This document shows positions 1 to 33,589 of a stretch of DNA of 64,000 bases, one piece after another (the stretch's first letter is position 1; every line of letters starts with the position of its first letter). Both the position numbers and the translations under genes were made by a program. The DNA is from Marthasterias glacialis (lineage: Eukaryota; Echinodermata; Asteroidea; Forcipulatida; Asteriidae), in the NCBI GenBank assembly GCA_911728455.2, contig OU452239.1, positions 5,616,384 through 5,680,383 of the forward strand. The letters run 5' to 3'. The notes under the pieces are model-generated. The model was not told the DNA's origin, searched no databases, and saw only the letters and a list, made by a program, of their open reading frames with translations.

Positions 1-469
1 AAAGGTTGCATGAGCATCATTTAAATGATTTTCAATGAAAGTTAAAATAAGCAGGCTGCTGAATATAAGTAGAGAGACTGTCAAAAAGCACTATGCACTG
101 GAGAGTGCCACACGAGAAGATGGGATAAGATGTCAGTTAAATTTAGACAACAAAATACATACCTAGATATCTCAAGGCCAATGATGTCAAAAAAGATACA
201 AAACTGAACATTGTCCAGCACTCAAGATGTTTGAAACTGAAACTGAAACTGATATGTGTGTTTGGTCTCAAGTCCCCAAAACAAGTGACTTCTTGCAAAA
301 GTTCATCATGAGGTGTGCACCTGTGTATTGTATGGACGCAGAATACAAGCTTCTTGTAATTAAAGGCACGGTTAATGCAACAACCACAACATGTACAGTA
401 ATTAAAAAGGTCTGATGTATACACCGTTATTGACAATTTATTGTGTCCTTAATCTGACACACAATGGTT

Positions 470-826
470 TCACAAAGATGAGTGCACCTTTGGCAATTAC
501 TGGAACAGATTGCTAAGAGGCTGATTGAAGAATCCCTCAATTTCCTATCGGAAGACATAAACCATGACTACCATGCTGTTGAACACATTCTGAATCTTGC
601 CACTGATCATCTTGCCAAAGAAAGAAATGTTGACAGAGAAACAATTTGGAGTGATGATTGTCAGAGCCACTGTAAAGGTAAAGGAGCATTTGCCGAAGTT
701 TGTCATCCAAGGCCAGAGAGAAAAACTACTATGGATCCAAACATGGGAAGGGGGAGGAAGAAGGGGAGGTTGGTGTCATTAATAAGGCAGTTTGATAAAG
801 CAAACTTGGGAAGTAAACCGTCATAA
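470..826 (+). pseudogene. Fragment of a transposase-like protein (SDGxxxQ-type family)
   Basis: An open frame at 482-826 encodes about 114 residues. The stretch LSEDINHDYHAVEHI followed by ETIWSDDCQSHCKGKGAF resembles the 'HDK...V' and 'FSDGxxSQxKxxxxF' segments of the uncharacterised transposase-like proteins found elsewhere in this window (31.5-33.4 kb, - strand). The second Asp and the basic QxK region are recognisable but altered. No splice sites or upstream domains are convincing, so I treat it as a short relic. Family assignment is inference from motif spacing only. Confidence 0.4.
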
Positions 827-951
827 ATTCAGGCAAAGAAATGTCGGAGTTTGTAGTGTCCACTTGGCCAAACTGGAAATTCTAATGTAGCCAAAGATGA
901 AATTCAACTGCATGGACCACAAACTGAAGTAGCCATGTTAAAGGGATCTGT

Positions 952-1345
952 AGGATACCACCAGATTCAGCAGGCCGAACCTTCCAACCTGAAGGTCAGA
1001 AGATGATCATGTTTTGGTTCTTCATGGGATACCACCAGATTCAGCAGGCCGAACCTTCCAACCTGAAGGTCAGAAGATGATCATGTTTTGGTTCTTGCCG
1101 AACCTTCCAACCTGAAGGTCAGAAGATGATCATGTTTTGGTTCTTCATGGGATACCACCAGATTCAGCAGGCCGAACCTTCCAACCTGAAGGTCAGAAGA
1201 TGATCATGTTTTGGTTCTTGCCGAACCTTCCAACCTGAAGGTCAGAAGATGATCATGTTTTGGTTCTTCATGGGATACCACCAGATTCAGCAGGCCCAAC
1301 CTTCCAACCTGAAGGTCAGAAGATGATTATGTTTTGGTTCTTCAT
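952..1345 (+). repeat. Nested tandem repeat of two alternating modules
   Basis: Module A begins ggataccaccagattcagca and module B begins gccgaaccttccaacctgaa and ends gttttggttctt. A short catg spacer C follows some B modules. The order is A-B-C, A-B, B-C, A-B, B-C, A-B-C, giving four A and six B copies that are almost identical; only the last B has substitutions. The alternation of AB and B units indicates repeated unequal duplication of a composite unit. No coding function is apparent. Confidence 0.9.
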
Positions 1346-2518
1346 GCTTGATTGGCGTCCGACACGGGCAGGAACTTTACAATTAAGCATCTGAACCTGC
1401 GGGGAAAAGTAAATAAAGTGACCGAAGAAAATATCGCAACCGGTGAGTAACTACAAAATAACCATGCTCGAATACATTCAGCAAATATTCTGAAATATAT
1501 GTACATGTACTCTCATTGTGTTACAAGTAATACATGTCGTTGTTACTGCAGACGTAAAGTAAAAAAGGAAGTATAAGTAATGACCTGAAGTTGTTTTTAA
1601 AGAAAATGTATTAGATCATGTAAAATCCTCCATCTTGAAACCATGCCTTATCTAGTTAATTAATTTGGCAAGACAGCTATGTAAATGTGCATAAACCAAA
1701 CTCGCCAAAATGCTCAAATGATTAAAACTTAAATATGTTACTGGTCAGTGTAGCTAAAACATGCCCCAGGCTATCCAAGAAAGTAGGAATTTCTTCTTTG
1801 TCATCTTAGTTTGAGCTGTTGTTTCCTGTTCAGTCGAATAAAAACTGTCTTTTCACATAGTTACCCTATTGTACATGTATGTAGCCTCTTTCATGTTATC
1901 AGCAGTATGAGAACTGCAAAGGCAGTGGCGTACATGTGACAGTCTTGGCCATCATACTGATTGAGCATGTATTGCGGCACTCACTAAAAATACTTTACAT
2001 TATGTTAAAAAATATAATTACTGATTATAATCAGTAATAACTCAAATGTCCGTCTACAGGTTAAATGAGTGTAAATGATGGAGTTTTAAGTCACCTTGGA
2101 TAACAAACTTTGAAAAGCATCACAAATTTCTGATTCTTTGACATGTTTGAAGGATGTACATGTAGTTGCACTTCAGACTTCTGTCAATTGGCCACTTTTG
2201 TCAGTTAAATCCTGTAAGTATCTTAAAAACAAGCCTGGAAGTGGAGAATCTGTCATCATGTGAATATTCGATGTTACAAATTCTCAAACATCTTGCAAAT
2301 TCTGTCTTGAACATCACTAAAAATCTGTCAAACAATACAGTCAAAATTACATGTTGATAACTTGGCATTAAGGTTTATGAAAATCTGATGAAGTAATTAT
2401 TTTTGGTAGGTGTTGAAGTATTAGAAGCTTTAACCAGTAGATGCCAGATGAAGTGTATATATAAAGATATTGTCCAAGCCAGTAAACAGAGGACGTTTAA
2501 ACACGCCATCGTACAAAA

Positions 2519-2860
2519 TTGGAATACCGGAACAAAGGTTGCCCAGTCATAAAACCACTAAGTGTCCAAAGAGCACGCCCACTCCATGTAATGCTTCATT
2601 CCACCCACACAAAGAGGAACCATGGTCCTAAATGTTTCGCTGATTTTCGACCATTATGCAAGGTTTATTGTGTAATCCCCGATTCCAGACCTTTGTCTTT
2701 TGTTGACAAGAAGAGGATTATGAGGCATCGAGAGGCTGCCACCATCGTTTGACTGTATTTTGGAGGTCAGTCAGAGTGAACCGGGGATCCAGCCTTGGTT
2801 CCAGATTTATTAGTGCCGATTAACAGCCATGGCTTATGGTTAAAGTTTGGCTGATTCATG
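2519..2860 (+). repeat. Dispersed repeat family member (copy 1)
   Basis: The segment containing acaaaggttgcccagtcat and gtgtaatccccgattccaga reappears in inverted orientation at 6612-6840 with moderate divergence. Related pieces appear near 16420-16720 and 23940-24100. A 77-codon open frame crosses it, but the other copies do not preserve a frame, so I read it as a non-coding repeat. Confidence 0.55.
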
Positions 2861-3211
2861 GTGAATAAAAGTCACATTTGTCGAAACATTTTATGAGAAC
2901 GTTTGTTGTATTTGCTTGTTTAGTCAATGGTTTTATTGTGACAGTGATATTCTCAACAAAACAGATATTTTTGAAATTCTGAAAGTTTATCCCGCAGGTG
3001 AGCATGGAAATACTTGAGAATTCCTGCCGGTAAGTGGTTCAAATATGTTGGGCTGTAAGAAAATATTTTAAAAATTGGCTAGCAAATGGGAGAGGGTGTG
3101 ACAGATAATCCTCATTTAAATATCACAAATGTGGGGATGTGCTGTCTAGGTTGCTTCATAAATTTGTATGCATTCAATTGATTTTTAGTTGATTTATTTA
3201 ACTACCTGCAG

Positions 3212-25358
<22,147 letters not shown>

Positions 25359-26605
25359 GTGTAATGGCTGTCGTGAGTACTGAAATAACTTATATGCCAA
25401 AGAAATGAAATATATGTTCAATCAAAGACTGTATTTTGTGTTTGTTTTGGATTTTAAAGTTATGGTACATAGATAAATTGGGGGAAGATTTATCCCATTC
25501 CTCTTATTCTTGATTAGCACACTGGAAAATCAAACTGAAGTTTTCATGCGATAAGGTTGTCATGTAGTTTAGGAAAAGGAAACACAGGAAGGTTTATATT
25601 TTGTCAGAGATTTTGTGCTTATTTAAATTTTGCAAAGGCAAATCAAAATCCAAACTGAATGTTTGGGGGATGATTTTCTCATCAATATTCCAACGGAAAT
25701 ATTCATCAATATTCCAACGGAAATATTTCTCAAGACAATTTGTTTATAAGCTTGTAAAAAGTGAATTTTCAGTTTTAAAAACCAATCGTGTATCATACCT
25801 TTAAAATCATAGTAGATCAAAGAAGTTTGGTCTGATGTCCTCGCAAGGCAGCTAGTTGTTATTACTTATCCAATAGTACTTTACAGCTGGATATTTATTA
25901 GGTCAGTTGTGTAAATTCTAATTTGAAGCTTTGCATGGTGTAATCGCGTTTTACTACAGTGCCAGAAATGGTTTGTCACCTGGTCTTGCCAATACACTAG
26001 TGGTCTGTTTGCTGCTTTAAGGGAAACCTGTATAGAAAGGGTATATAGAGTAGTTTTGTTTAAACCACTTTATACCGTATAATACAGAAATGTTTACAAT
26101 ATACATTTTTTTCAATGCAATTTGCCCATCACAATGCCCAAAAGTCACTTGAGGTGTGAACTACTTTTTTGGAGGGATAGAAACCTGCCCCAATTCGCAG
26201 AAACATGACATGGATAGATATAAACACAAGTCTCTTCACAGCAAAGCTAAGAACAGGGAGGGGTAAATGACAAACATTACTGCCTCTTCCCCTATTTAAA
26301 GCAATTATAGTTAAGTGTCTTGCTCAAGGGTCATGACTGGAATTCGAACCCACATCCTGATGACTTAGCCACCAGACCTTGAGTCCCATGCACTAAACCA
26401 CTCCGCCACAACACACTAAATTTACAGTAAACAAACATGTATACACTATGTGAAGTTAACTACAAAATCTATGTAAACATTTCTACCTGATGTCCCATAA
26501 AACAAAAGTTACCTCGATCAGGTTGGTTTGCATACTTATTTTTATAAAGCAAGGGTGCCTTTACAGACATGTACATTTAGCTCAAATGGCATAAAAACAT
26601 TATCA
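25359..26605. other. Intergenic stretch downstream of HPS6
   Basis: The only features seen are a 24-bp tandem duplication (tcatcaatattccaacggaa unit, 25678-25725) and a SINE at 26285-26415. No further coding exon is convincing. Confidence 0.6.
26285..26415 (-). mobile_element. tRNA-Leu-like SINE, family B
   Basis: On the - strand the head reads gtggcggagtggtttagtgc, then a long variable-arm-like segment, then gtgggttcgaattcc. The core cttgagcaagacacttaact and aattgctt follow. The head resembles a class II (Leu-type) tRNA, but the core and mismatched stems mark it as a SINE. Confidence 0.75.
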
Positions 26606-26900
26606 TTACATTATCCAAAAAACATAGGGTGCATTGATGGTGCTAACCTCATCTATTTGTTGTGACTTAACCCCCCCCCCCCAATAATGAATCGACAGTT
26701 GCTTGGCAGCCACCCATTTTTTCAAGAGCCAAACTTCAACAATAGGGCCTACAATATCACAAACCTTTGAAATCTTCCCCAAGTTCTTGGCACTATGCCA
26801 GACATCATATGAGCGCTTCATATCAGGATCTTGATGACATTCTTCCTGGATAAAAGCAGTGCCACTGCCAGTTGGAAATCTCCAATGTGTGAGCGATTTA
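26606..26900 (-). pseudogene. Fragment of an RNase-H-like transposase (DVWH motif)
   Basis: The frame reads CHQDPDMKRSYDVWHSAKNL after SLTHWRFPTGSGTAF. The 'dpd-k..yDvWHxaKNlxKk' block is found in a set of uncharacterised RNase-H-like transposase proteins of animals. Downstream the frame decays through a poly-C run at 26671-26682. No other part of the protein is visible. Assignment is tentative. Confidence 0.4.
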
Positions 26901-27668
26901 GTACCTGTTGGCCGCAGAACCTTAAAGAGTGTCCCTCTTCACAACTCTGATGGAAAAAAATTGAATTCCTTTGGATGTTAAAGCATCAGTTGTTAATAAG
27001 ATGGAGGTGAATATTTATATAAAACTTATGAAGTTATTCCATGTATTGTGATCTATTTGATTTTATTTTTTTAATACTGTGTAAACATAATGGTTAAAAA
27101 AAATAGTATTTTTCCTATAATTGGCCAATACAGATCTATTTCTTCAAGAAGCTACCTTTGTCAGCATTTGTTAACAGAACTTCATGTGATGGTTTAGGGA
27201 TTTGGAGCAATGTTTGAAGGCAATTATAGAAGAGTTGGCTTAGTCAGTTCAGTTTCACCTTGTTTAGCTTTGAGTACATTGACCATAATATCCCACACAT
27301 GCTCATATGACTTACCCACCATGATCTTTTTTGAAACCCACATCTTAGTTAGTTTGGAGTACACATACCGGTACCTCTTCTCAGAGGTATATTGAAAAAC
27401 ACCTCTTCTCAGTGACAGTTGTCCCATTAGTTTTGGTGCAAGTTGCCTGCTCCCAGTCCAAGTGATTTGATTGCAATGATGGCTACCTTTTTCTTGAAAT
27501 CTTCTGTTGACTCATTTTCTGCTCCACCAGTTGCTGCTCTGGTCTCTCGCCTTTGAACTTAATGTCGCCATTCTCTGTTTCATCAATATTTCGACTTAGA
27601 GTTTCCAGGACAATTGCCACATGACTGCATTATGCATTTGTGATTATCAATGTTGCAAATTATTTAGT

Positions 27669-28580
27669 TCAATTACTCCTTATAGTCACACTTGTCTGGT
27701 ATAATGCAATTAACAACTTGACATTTTGGTTCCGCTGACATACACAGACAGAATGCATGCCCTTGCTGTTGACTGAAACACACCATTTTGGCCGAAGCTC
27801 ACAAAACTTTGAAAATCCAACTTTATCCCCTGTGTGTTTCAGATATTCTAGGTGCAGTTCCTTTAAGTTCACAAGCAGCAGTCTTTTCTGCATCTGGTGA
27901 TTTATTCCTCCGATTTGACTGAGACAAACTCCTGTTTATCCGGACACATGCGAGAAAACTCATCAGATTGGTAAAATTCAATTACCCTTTCAACTACAGC
28001 TTGACATTGTCCCTTTCCTTTTTTCGGATTTGGCTCACCTCAAATCCCATCAGTTTTCTTTAATTCTCTTGCACTCCTAGCCATATATTGAAAAACACCA
28101 AACTCCTCCATGGTCTTCTGAATACTTCAACTTGTACAAGGGTCAGTAGTTTTTTCTTTTCATTCTGGGTAGCACTGCAACACTTAAGTCAAGAAAGTGG
28201 TCCAAATCTTTGCACCCTTCTCAAGAATCCTTCAGTTTGGTAGTTTCCAGTTGAGCTGCTGAAACATCAAAAACTTTGGCAACCTTGGCTGTAACCGCAG
28301 CTTGCAAGTTCTTGACTTTTCTATTGCCATAACTAACTTTATCTCTTGAACTGACTGGTTTTATTGTTGAACACCCGAGCAGTAAGGAGCTGGTGTCGAG
28401 AGATCAAAATGTAATATTCAAGGGTTCGAAGTTGTCATTATCTGATGAAGATTTCTCAGGTTCCCACTGCTTGTCAAAACAAAGTCTACACATCTTCTGT
28501 CCAGGCTTTAAGTCCAATCTAGTGTCAAGAGCTGCATCCACAAGGCGTAGGTTTTCTATATTAGAAAAAAAAATTTAAAA
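27669..28580 (-). pseudogene. Degenerate N-terminal half of transposase-like family (GFSKFxxLRPKxC)
   Basis: On the - strand broken frames contain PGQKMCRLCFDKQ (about 28490), GVFQYMARSARELKK (about 28080), then LLLVNLKELHLEYLKHTGDK with VGFSKFCELRPKWCV (about 27820) and VCVCQRNQNVKLL. This order matches the N-terminal part of the same broad uncharacterised family as 42.2-43.3 kb. There are numerous stops. The catalytic-like C-terminal half is absent here. Confidence 0.6.
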
Positions 28581-28689
28581 AATGTTATTGAGATTGTCTT
28601 ACAAACAAAATCTAGAAGATCAACAATACATCAATCTCCTGATTATACTTAGGCCTACTTGATTAGATTTCTGAAGTTTGGCACTAAAA

Positions 28690-30300
28690 ATTCAATAAGG
28701 TGCCCAACTTGGATACAAAAAAATATTGTCCTAGTTTCGTCCATGATGCATGCTGGGAGAGGCACTCTGTAATGCCTGCTAAAGTACTGTAGCACCACCA
28801 TATAACCTGACGATACGATACACGTCGGTAGTTCCTGTGAAATACCATAAATAATGTTTTGTTTTAAGATCAACATACACTGTACATGTCTGCTGTTACT
28901 TAAATAAACTTAAATAAATTGGTGCATTTACTTTCTTTAGAATTGCCAGTATTAATGGGATTGAGGGAATGGGCTAAAACAAAGGTGTAAGAGCTACAGG
29001 TGTTTCTGAAGAGAGTCACTTATGATTCAACATTGCTGTAGAGACACGGGAAGGAGGATACTTATAAATAAAATGCACAATGACTTCTCAAATGTACATG
29101 TAAGAGATAAAGTAACAGTGCACAAAATTATAATAGCACAGCACAGTCACAACTCACAGTAAATTATATACAACGAAGTACAAGCCCAATGTGAAGGTCA
29201 AGGGTCAATATGTGGCTTGCTAGCTACAATTACCGTACATGTACAAATTTTCAAGAAATGATAGTCTCCAAAAAACACAAGATTTCTCACAGGGAGTTTC
29301 CTTATAGCTAACCCTCCCACATAAATAACACTAGCAGCATGGCCAGAGCCATACTCCCTACAAAATAGAGAGAATTACCAACAGAAATTAAATGTGCTCT
29401 TAACCTGCAGAAAGCTAACAGAAAAGAGAGCGAGTCTAAAGTGTAAAAACTTTAACTTGTTATTGTTAATATGCAAATCATGAAGTTTGATCACACACTT
29501 GAACACTGAGGGCGCACTTGGGTTCCTTACACAACCATTAAAATCAACTTTGTAAACATACTTACTGTATGTAGTTTTTGTTACATTTTGACAAGTGTCG
29601 ATTAGTTTCACCAGTCATCCTCAGAATGAATCTCCACCTATCGGTTAGTGGTTAGTGAAACTAGTCAAAGCGTAGATGATATCTACGTAAGTGGCTGTGT
29701 TTATAGAAATTTTACTTGCCAAGCTGAAATTTACCAGCCTGATGATCTTCTTTCATCATAAAAACCCATTTTTGTTTGAATTGAGGTGGGTGGGGGTGAT
29801 GGGAATTGTCTTCCTATACAGGGGCAGACCCAGACATTTTTGCGTGGGGGTGGGGAAGCATGGTCAGACCCTTCATTTTCTTTTTGTCAGATGAAAGATT
29901 TGTTTTCTTTCTATTTAACTTTTTTTTAAAGGGGGGGGGAGGGTCCATGCCCTGGTGTAATAGAAATACTTCATAGAAAAGCTAGGTTCTGTGGCTCTTT
30001 TTGTTTTTAAATTATGAACCTGCATGGCCTATTTACTTATGCAAGGGTTATCTCTTACCTTGCAAGGTTGCCTTCAACGGCTCTTGCACCATACTGTTGC
30101 CTGTAGGCATAGTAAGCTGTCTCAAGTGTGCCAGGGTTGAGGCACGTAGCCTCATACCAGGGATGGTCCGTGAAGCATGTAAACCCATCAGGGTCGACCC
30201 CAGTGTGCTGGATTTTGTCCTGAGTGGCCTCCACCTTCTTACAACAGATGCAGTTATGGACGAACTCCATCACCAAGCATTTACCGCATGAACACCTTTG
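28690..30300 (-). pseudogene. P2RX7_C-like zinc-binding domain, two exons
   Basis: Exon 1 (about 30300-30059) encodes CSCGKCLVMEFVHNCICC, then FTCFTDHPWYEATCLNPGTL and YYAYRQQYGARAVEGNLA. A consensus donor (gtaaga) follows. Exon 2 begins at 28834 after ttcacag and continues NYRRVSYRQVIWWCYSTLA; the junction is phase 2 and restores an Arg codon. This Cys-rich arrangement and the 'YRxxxYRQxxxWxxxxL' block resemble the P2X7 intracellular (P2RX7_C) domain, which also occurs in many transposon-associated invertebrate proteins. A frameshift after STLA moves the remaining RHYRVPLPACIMDETRTIF into another frame. Whether it is a host gene or transposon cargo is unknown. Confidence 0.6.
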
Positions 30301-30832
30301 TCAGCAAGAAAAAAATTATACATGTATAATATGCATCAGCATGGAACAAATTTTTGAGAAATGAGGCAAGAAATTGAATTGTACATGTATAAAACTGAAT
30401 TGCAATTATTCACATTGTAATTATTTTTTATAAACAAATTGTTTAATTCTTTCTGTTAGTGTAGGTATGTGACAAAAATTTTCAGAATTAACATATTCCA
30501 TCACAACTGGTATCATCGTATAGGTCTTGAAAAGACCTTTAAAATGATATTAGCATCATATTCCTGTGACAAAAGATATGGAAGTTATGACATGTTGAAT
30601 CCGGTAATTTTAGGCCTGTTTCGGTCAATTGTTTTATAAAGAAAAACAAAAGAAATGTTAATTAGACTTGTGACCCGTTTCCTAGATTTGAAATCGCAAG
30701 CTGCTGAATTAGCTCCTCACGAAACTTAAGTTGCCCATACCTGGCATTGCGCTTGAGGTCTGGATTGTCAGGGTTTCGCGCCCCTCATTTATGTAAAAGA
30801 ATGAAGCTATTTACAGAAGGGCAATTCCACCG

Positions 30833-31232
30833 TTACGGACGTTACATTCATACACAACTTCAAACATTTAATTGATAAACAAATGTATATGCAGTTGGAA
30901 GAACAATTTATTTCTTTGTACACTTGTAGAAAACATGTAAGTGTTCAACATTGTAAAATTACATTGTTTCATCTTTATTAGTTAATTAACAAAGAGCGTT
31001 AGAAGTGAGCATTACGGACGTTACGCATTATGACATGCCTTTTTTTGCATAATGAACAGTAGTGAAACTCTGTGAAGTTAATTACTTCAGAATTTGTTAC
31101 CACCTATTTTCAGATAGGTCTGACTTCATTCTATACAATCATAAACAGAAAGTTTGAATTAAACAATGTGAATTGTCTGATTAGGCCAATTAAGTTGTTA
31201 CGGACGTTACATATTCGTGTTACTGACGTTAC
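30833..31232. repeat. Spaced ttacggacgttac motif array
   Basis: The motif ttacggacgttac occurs at 30833, 31012 and 31199, with a variant ttactgacgttac at 31220. Spacings are 179, 187 and 21 bp. The same layout with another motif version occurs at 36601-36999. No frame or known repeat explains it. Confidence 0.7.
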
Positions 31233-31542
31233 ATGTATGAAAATGCAAGGGAACATCATCTATTTACAAGTTTTTTTTTAAAATACATTTGTCTACACAT
31301 CTAAGTAATTAATATCAGTGATGATGCTACAAAGACAGGATAATAATAGCCTCAATGTGAGGAGATTCTATACCCCTCTTACACAACATTACACACCTTG
31401 AACTTCAAAAAAGGTTCATAGGCTAATCACTTTTTGGTAAAAATCAGGTGCAATTGAAACACGGTGGAATCAGTTTTCCTCACCACCACAACAAAAAGAT
31501 AGGAAGTTATTTTACAATGTTCTAATTTTAAGTGATTTTGAC

Positions 31543-33430
31543 TTAAACATTGCGGAATGCCAATTCAGCCTCCTTGATATCTATATCAAAGAGGAGCCGG
31601 CTTCCCATCATGACAATTTTGGGTGTGTCCAATTTTGCAATGATGTCCTCTTTGGGGTGAAGAAAGATCTGTTCTTCTCCTGCTGGCCAAGTGTAAAGAT
31701 TTTTCTGCTTTATCATGTATGAAACACCATACTGTCCCTCGGGCTTGGAGACAACCTGAAAAATTAAAAAGAAATTATTGTTCTGAGTAAGAAATCAATA
31801 TATTACCACATTCAAGGAAAATGATGGCCTATTCTTGTAGTGTTCTAGTACAATTATGACAAGTGAACTGAATGCAACATGAACTTGCTTGCTTACCTTA
31901 GCAACAAACAGTTGGTCCGATGCCTTCTTACTACCACCTTTTACACGCACAGCCACGAAATCTTGAACATCTACATCCATGTTGATGTTTGCTTCCTTTC
32001 CAACTGAAAATAATACAAAGATAAACTACATGTAAAATCACATCAATGTACAACTTACATATAATAAATAAGGGCAAATGAAAAGTTTAGGTTTCAATGG
32101 AATAAGGAGAATATATTCAATTACTTTACCTGCATCATTGTTGTCATCCCCATCATCAGCCTTCTGTTCCTGGTCTCTTCTCACTTGCTGCTGATTTCCT
32201 GCCTCCATTTGCAGTTCTGTTGCTTCATCCTGCATACTTGTATTTGCAATTTCACTTTGCAGTTCTGCTGGCACATTTTGCTGAACACCTTGAGCTTCAC
32301 TTTGTTGGTCTGTGGAGATATCCCGCTCCTGGTCATTGGCTTCTGAACTTTGCAGATCATCATCACTTGCTGTCACTTCAGGATTGTAAAGAATATGTTG
32401 CTCTTCTGCAGTAACTATTTGCTTTAGCCTTTTCAGTTCATTTGATGCCATGGAATATGGTTTGAAGGCTATCTTACCATCCCCTTGTGGAGATATGTAG
32501 TGAAACGATTGTGTGCCAGGTACGCCGGGCACATTTTCCCACACAGCTGTTAACTTGTTGTCTTCAGAGGTCTTAGTGATTTGCTCCTCTGACTTGTGCA
32601 AGACTTTGATTTTCTTAGTGTCTTTTGTAGCACAAACAAAGGATTGAGCATTTGTGATGGTAGCCCTCCTGGCTTTTACCATGTTGAGAGCCTTACGCTT
32701 GATGCTGCCTCCTATCCCATCCACAGCACCCTTGCCATGGGATGTAGCAAAGAAATGCCACGTTAAGTCAAGCTGGAGTTTTTCCTTTAAGACACACAAT
32801 AGCTTAAAGATAAACTTGTTCTTGAACTGTGATGCGGCACCATCACTGAAGATGTGCACTTCCTTGAGTTCTGGATAGATGCGTTTCATCTCGAACAGCA
32901 GGTTTGTCATGAAGCAGTTCACACTGATCTTATCGTGGTCAAGGCTGTCAGAGACAAGTGCAAATGCCTGGTCCTCTTAATAACCCCAAGACATTCCAGT
33001 GAAAACAGTCACCTGCTTTTGGTGCCAAAGGGCACTCTGCACCTCATCTTGCCACACTGCTGCAAAGTTCTCCGCAAAGTCAACTTGTAGAACAGCGACA
33101 GTCTCATTGTTTTGGGCATCGGCTTTTATCTCCTCAAATATTTTGCTCTGCTCACGTTTCACAAAGCTGTGGATGAGAAACTTTGGTAGTTCATTACTGA
33201 ATTCCACAATCAGATCTTCTGTAGTTCCAGCCTTCTCCACTCTGACCATCCTTCCATCATGGTTATCCCATCTCTTCGATCTGTTAGCTCTTTTTGTGTA
33301 AGTTTTTTCTTCTGACGTTCCTGCTTTTTTCGTAAGGCATCTTTCTTCTTTTGTTCTACAAGCTTTTCAGGATTGTTTTTCAGTTGCTCACGGTACTCCC
33401 TGACTCGCTCTTTACTGGTCTTACCCAGTC
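31543..33430 (-). pseudogene. C-terminal half of uncharacterised transposase-like protein
   Basis: The main exon runs from about 33430 to 32130. A basic start (SKERVREYREQLKNNPEKL) shifts frame into RWDNHDGRMVR, then LQVDFAEN (33081), an in-frame TAA at 32977-32979, VSDSLDHDK, HIFSDGAASQFKN (32844) and FFATSHGKGAVDGIGG. Two further exons, 32003-31897 and 31755-31543, join in phase and end in a normal TAA; they encode QDFVAVRV and a GSRLLFD-type C-terminus. Conserved acidic residues in DFAEN and SDGAA suggest an RNase-H-like nuclease, but that is inference. The segment equivalent to 'GFSxFxxLRPKNV' is missing between the basic N-terminus and WDNHDG. The family is common in aquatic animal genomes and unnamed as far as I know. 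One stop and one frameshift make it a pseudogene. Confidence 0.65.
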
Positions 33431-33589
33431 TGAAATAAATATTGTTATACTTACTGAAAGTTGAAGTTTCAATCTATTTTTCATAACAAATGATAATCAA
33501 AGGAATATTATAAAGCATTATTCAGTAAAAAGAAGTAAAGTAAACGATGTATAGTCAAGCCTTTGGTAATTCATGCCCATGTGCAGTAC

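Noticed and set aside
952..1345. CRISPR-like appearance of regularly repeated blocks
   Set aside because: There are no unique spacers: both modules repeat. The genome is eukaryotic.
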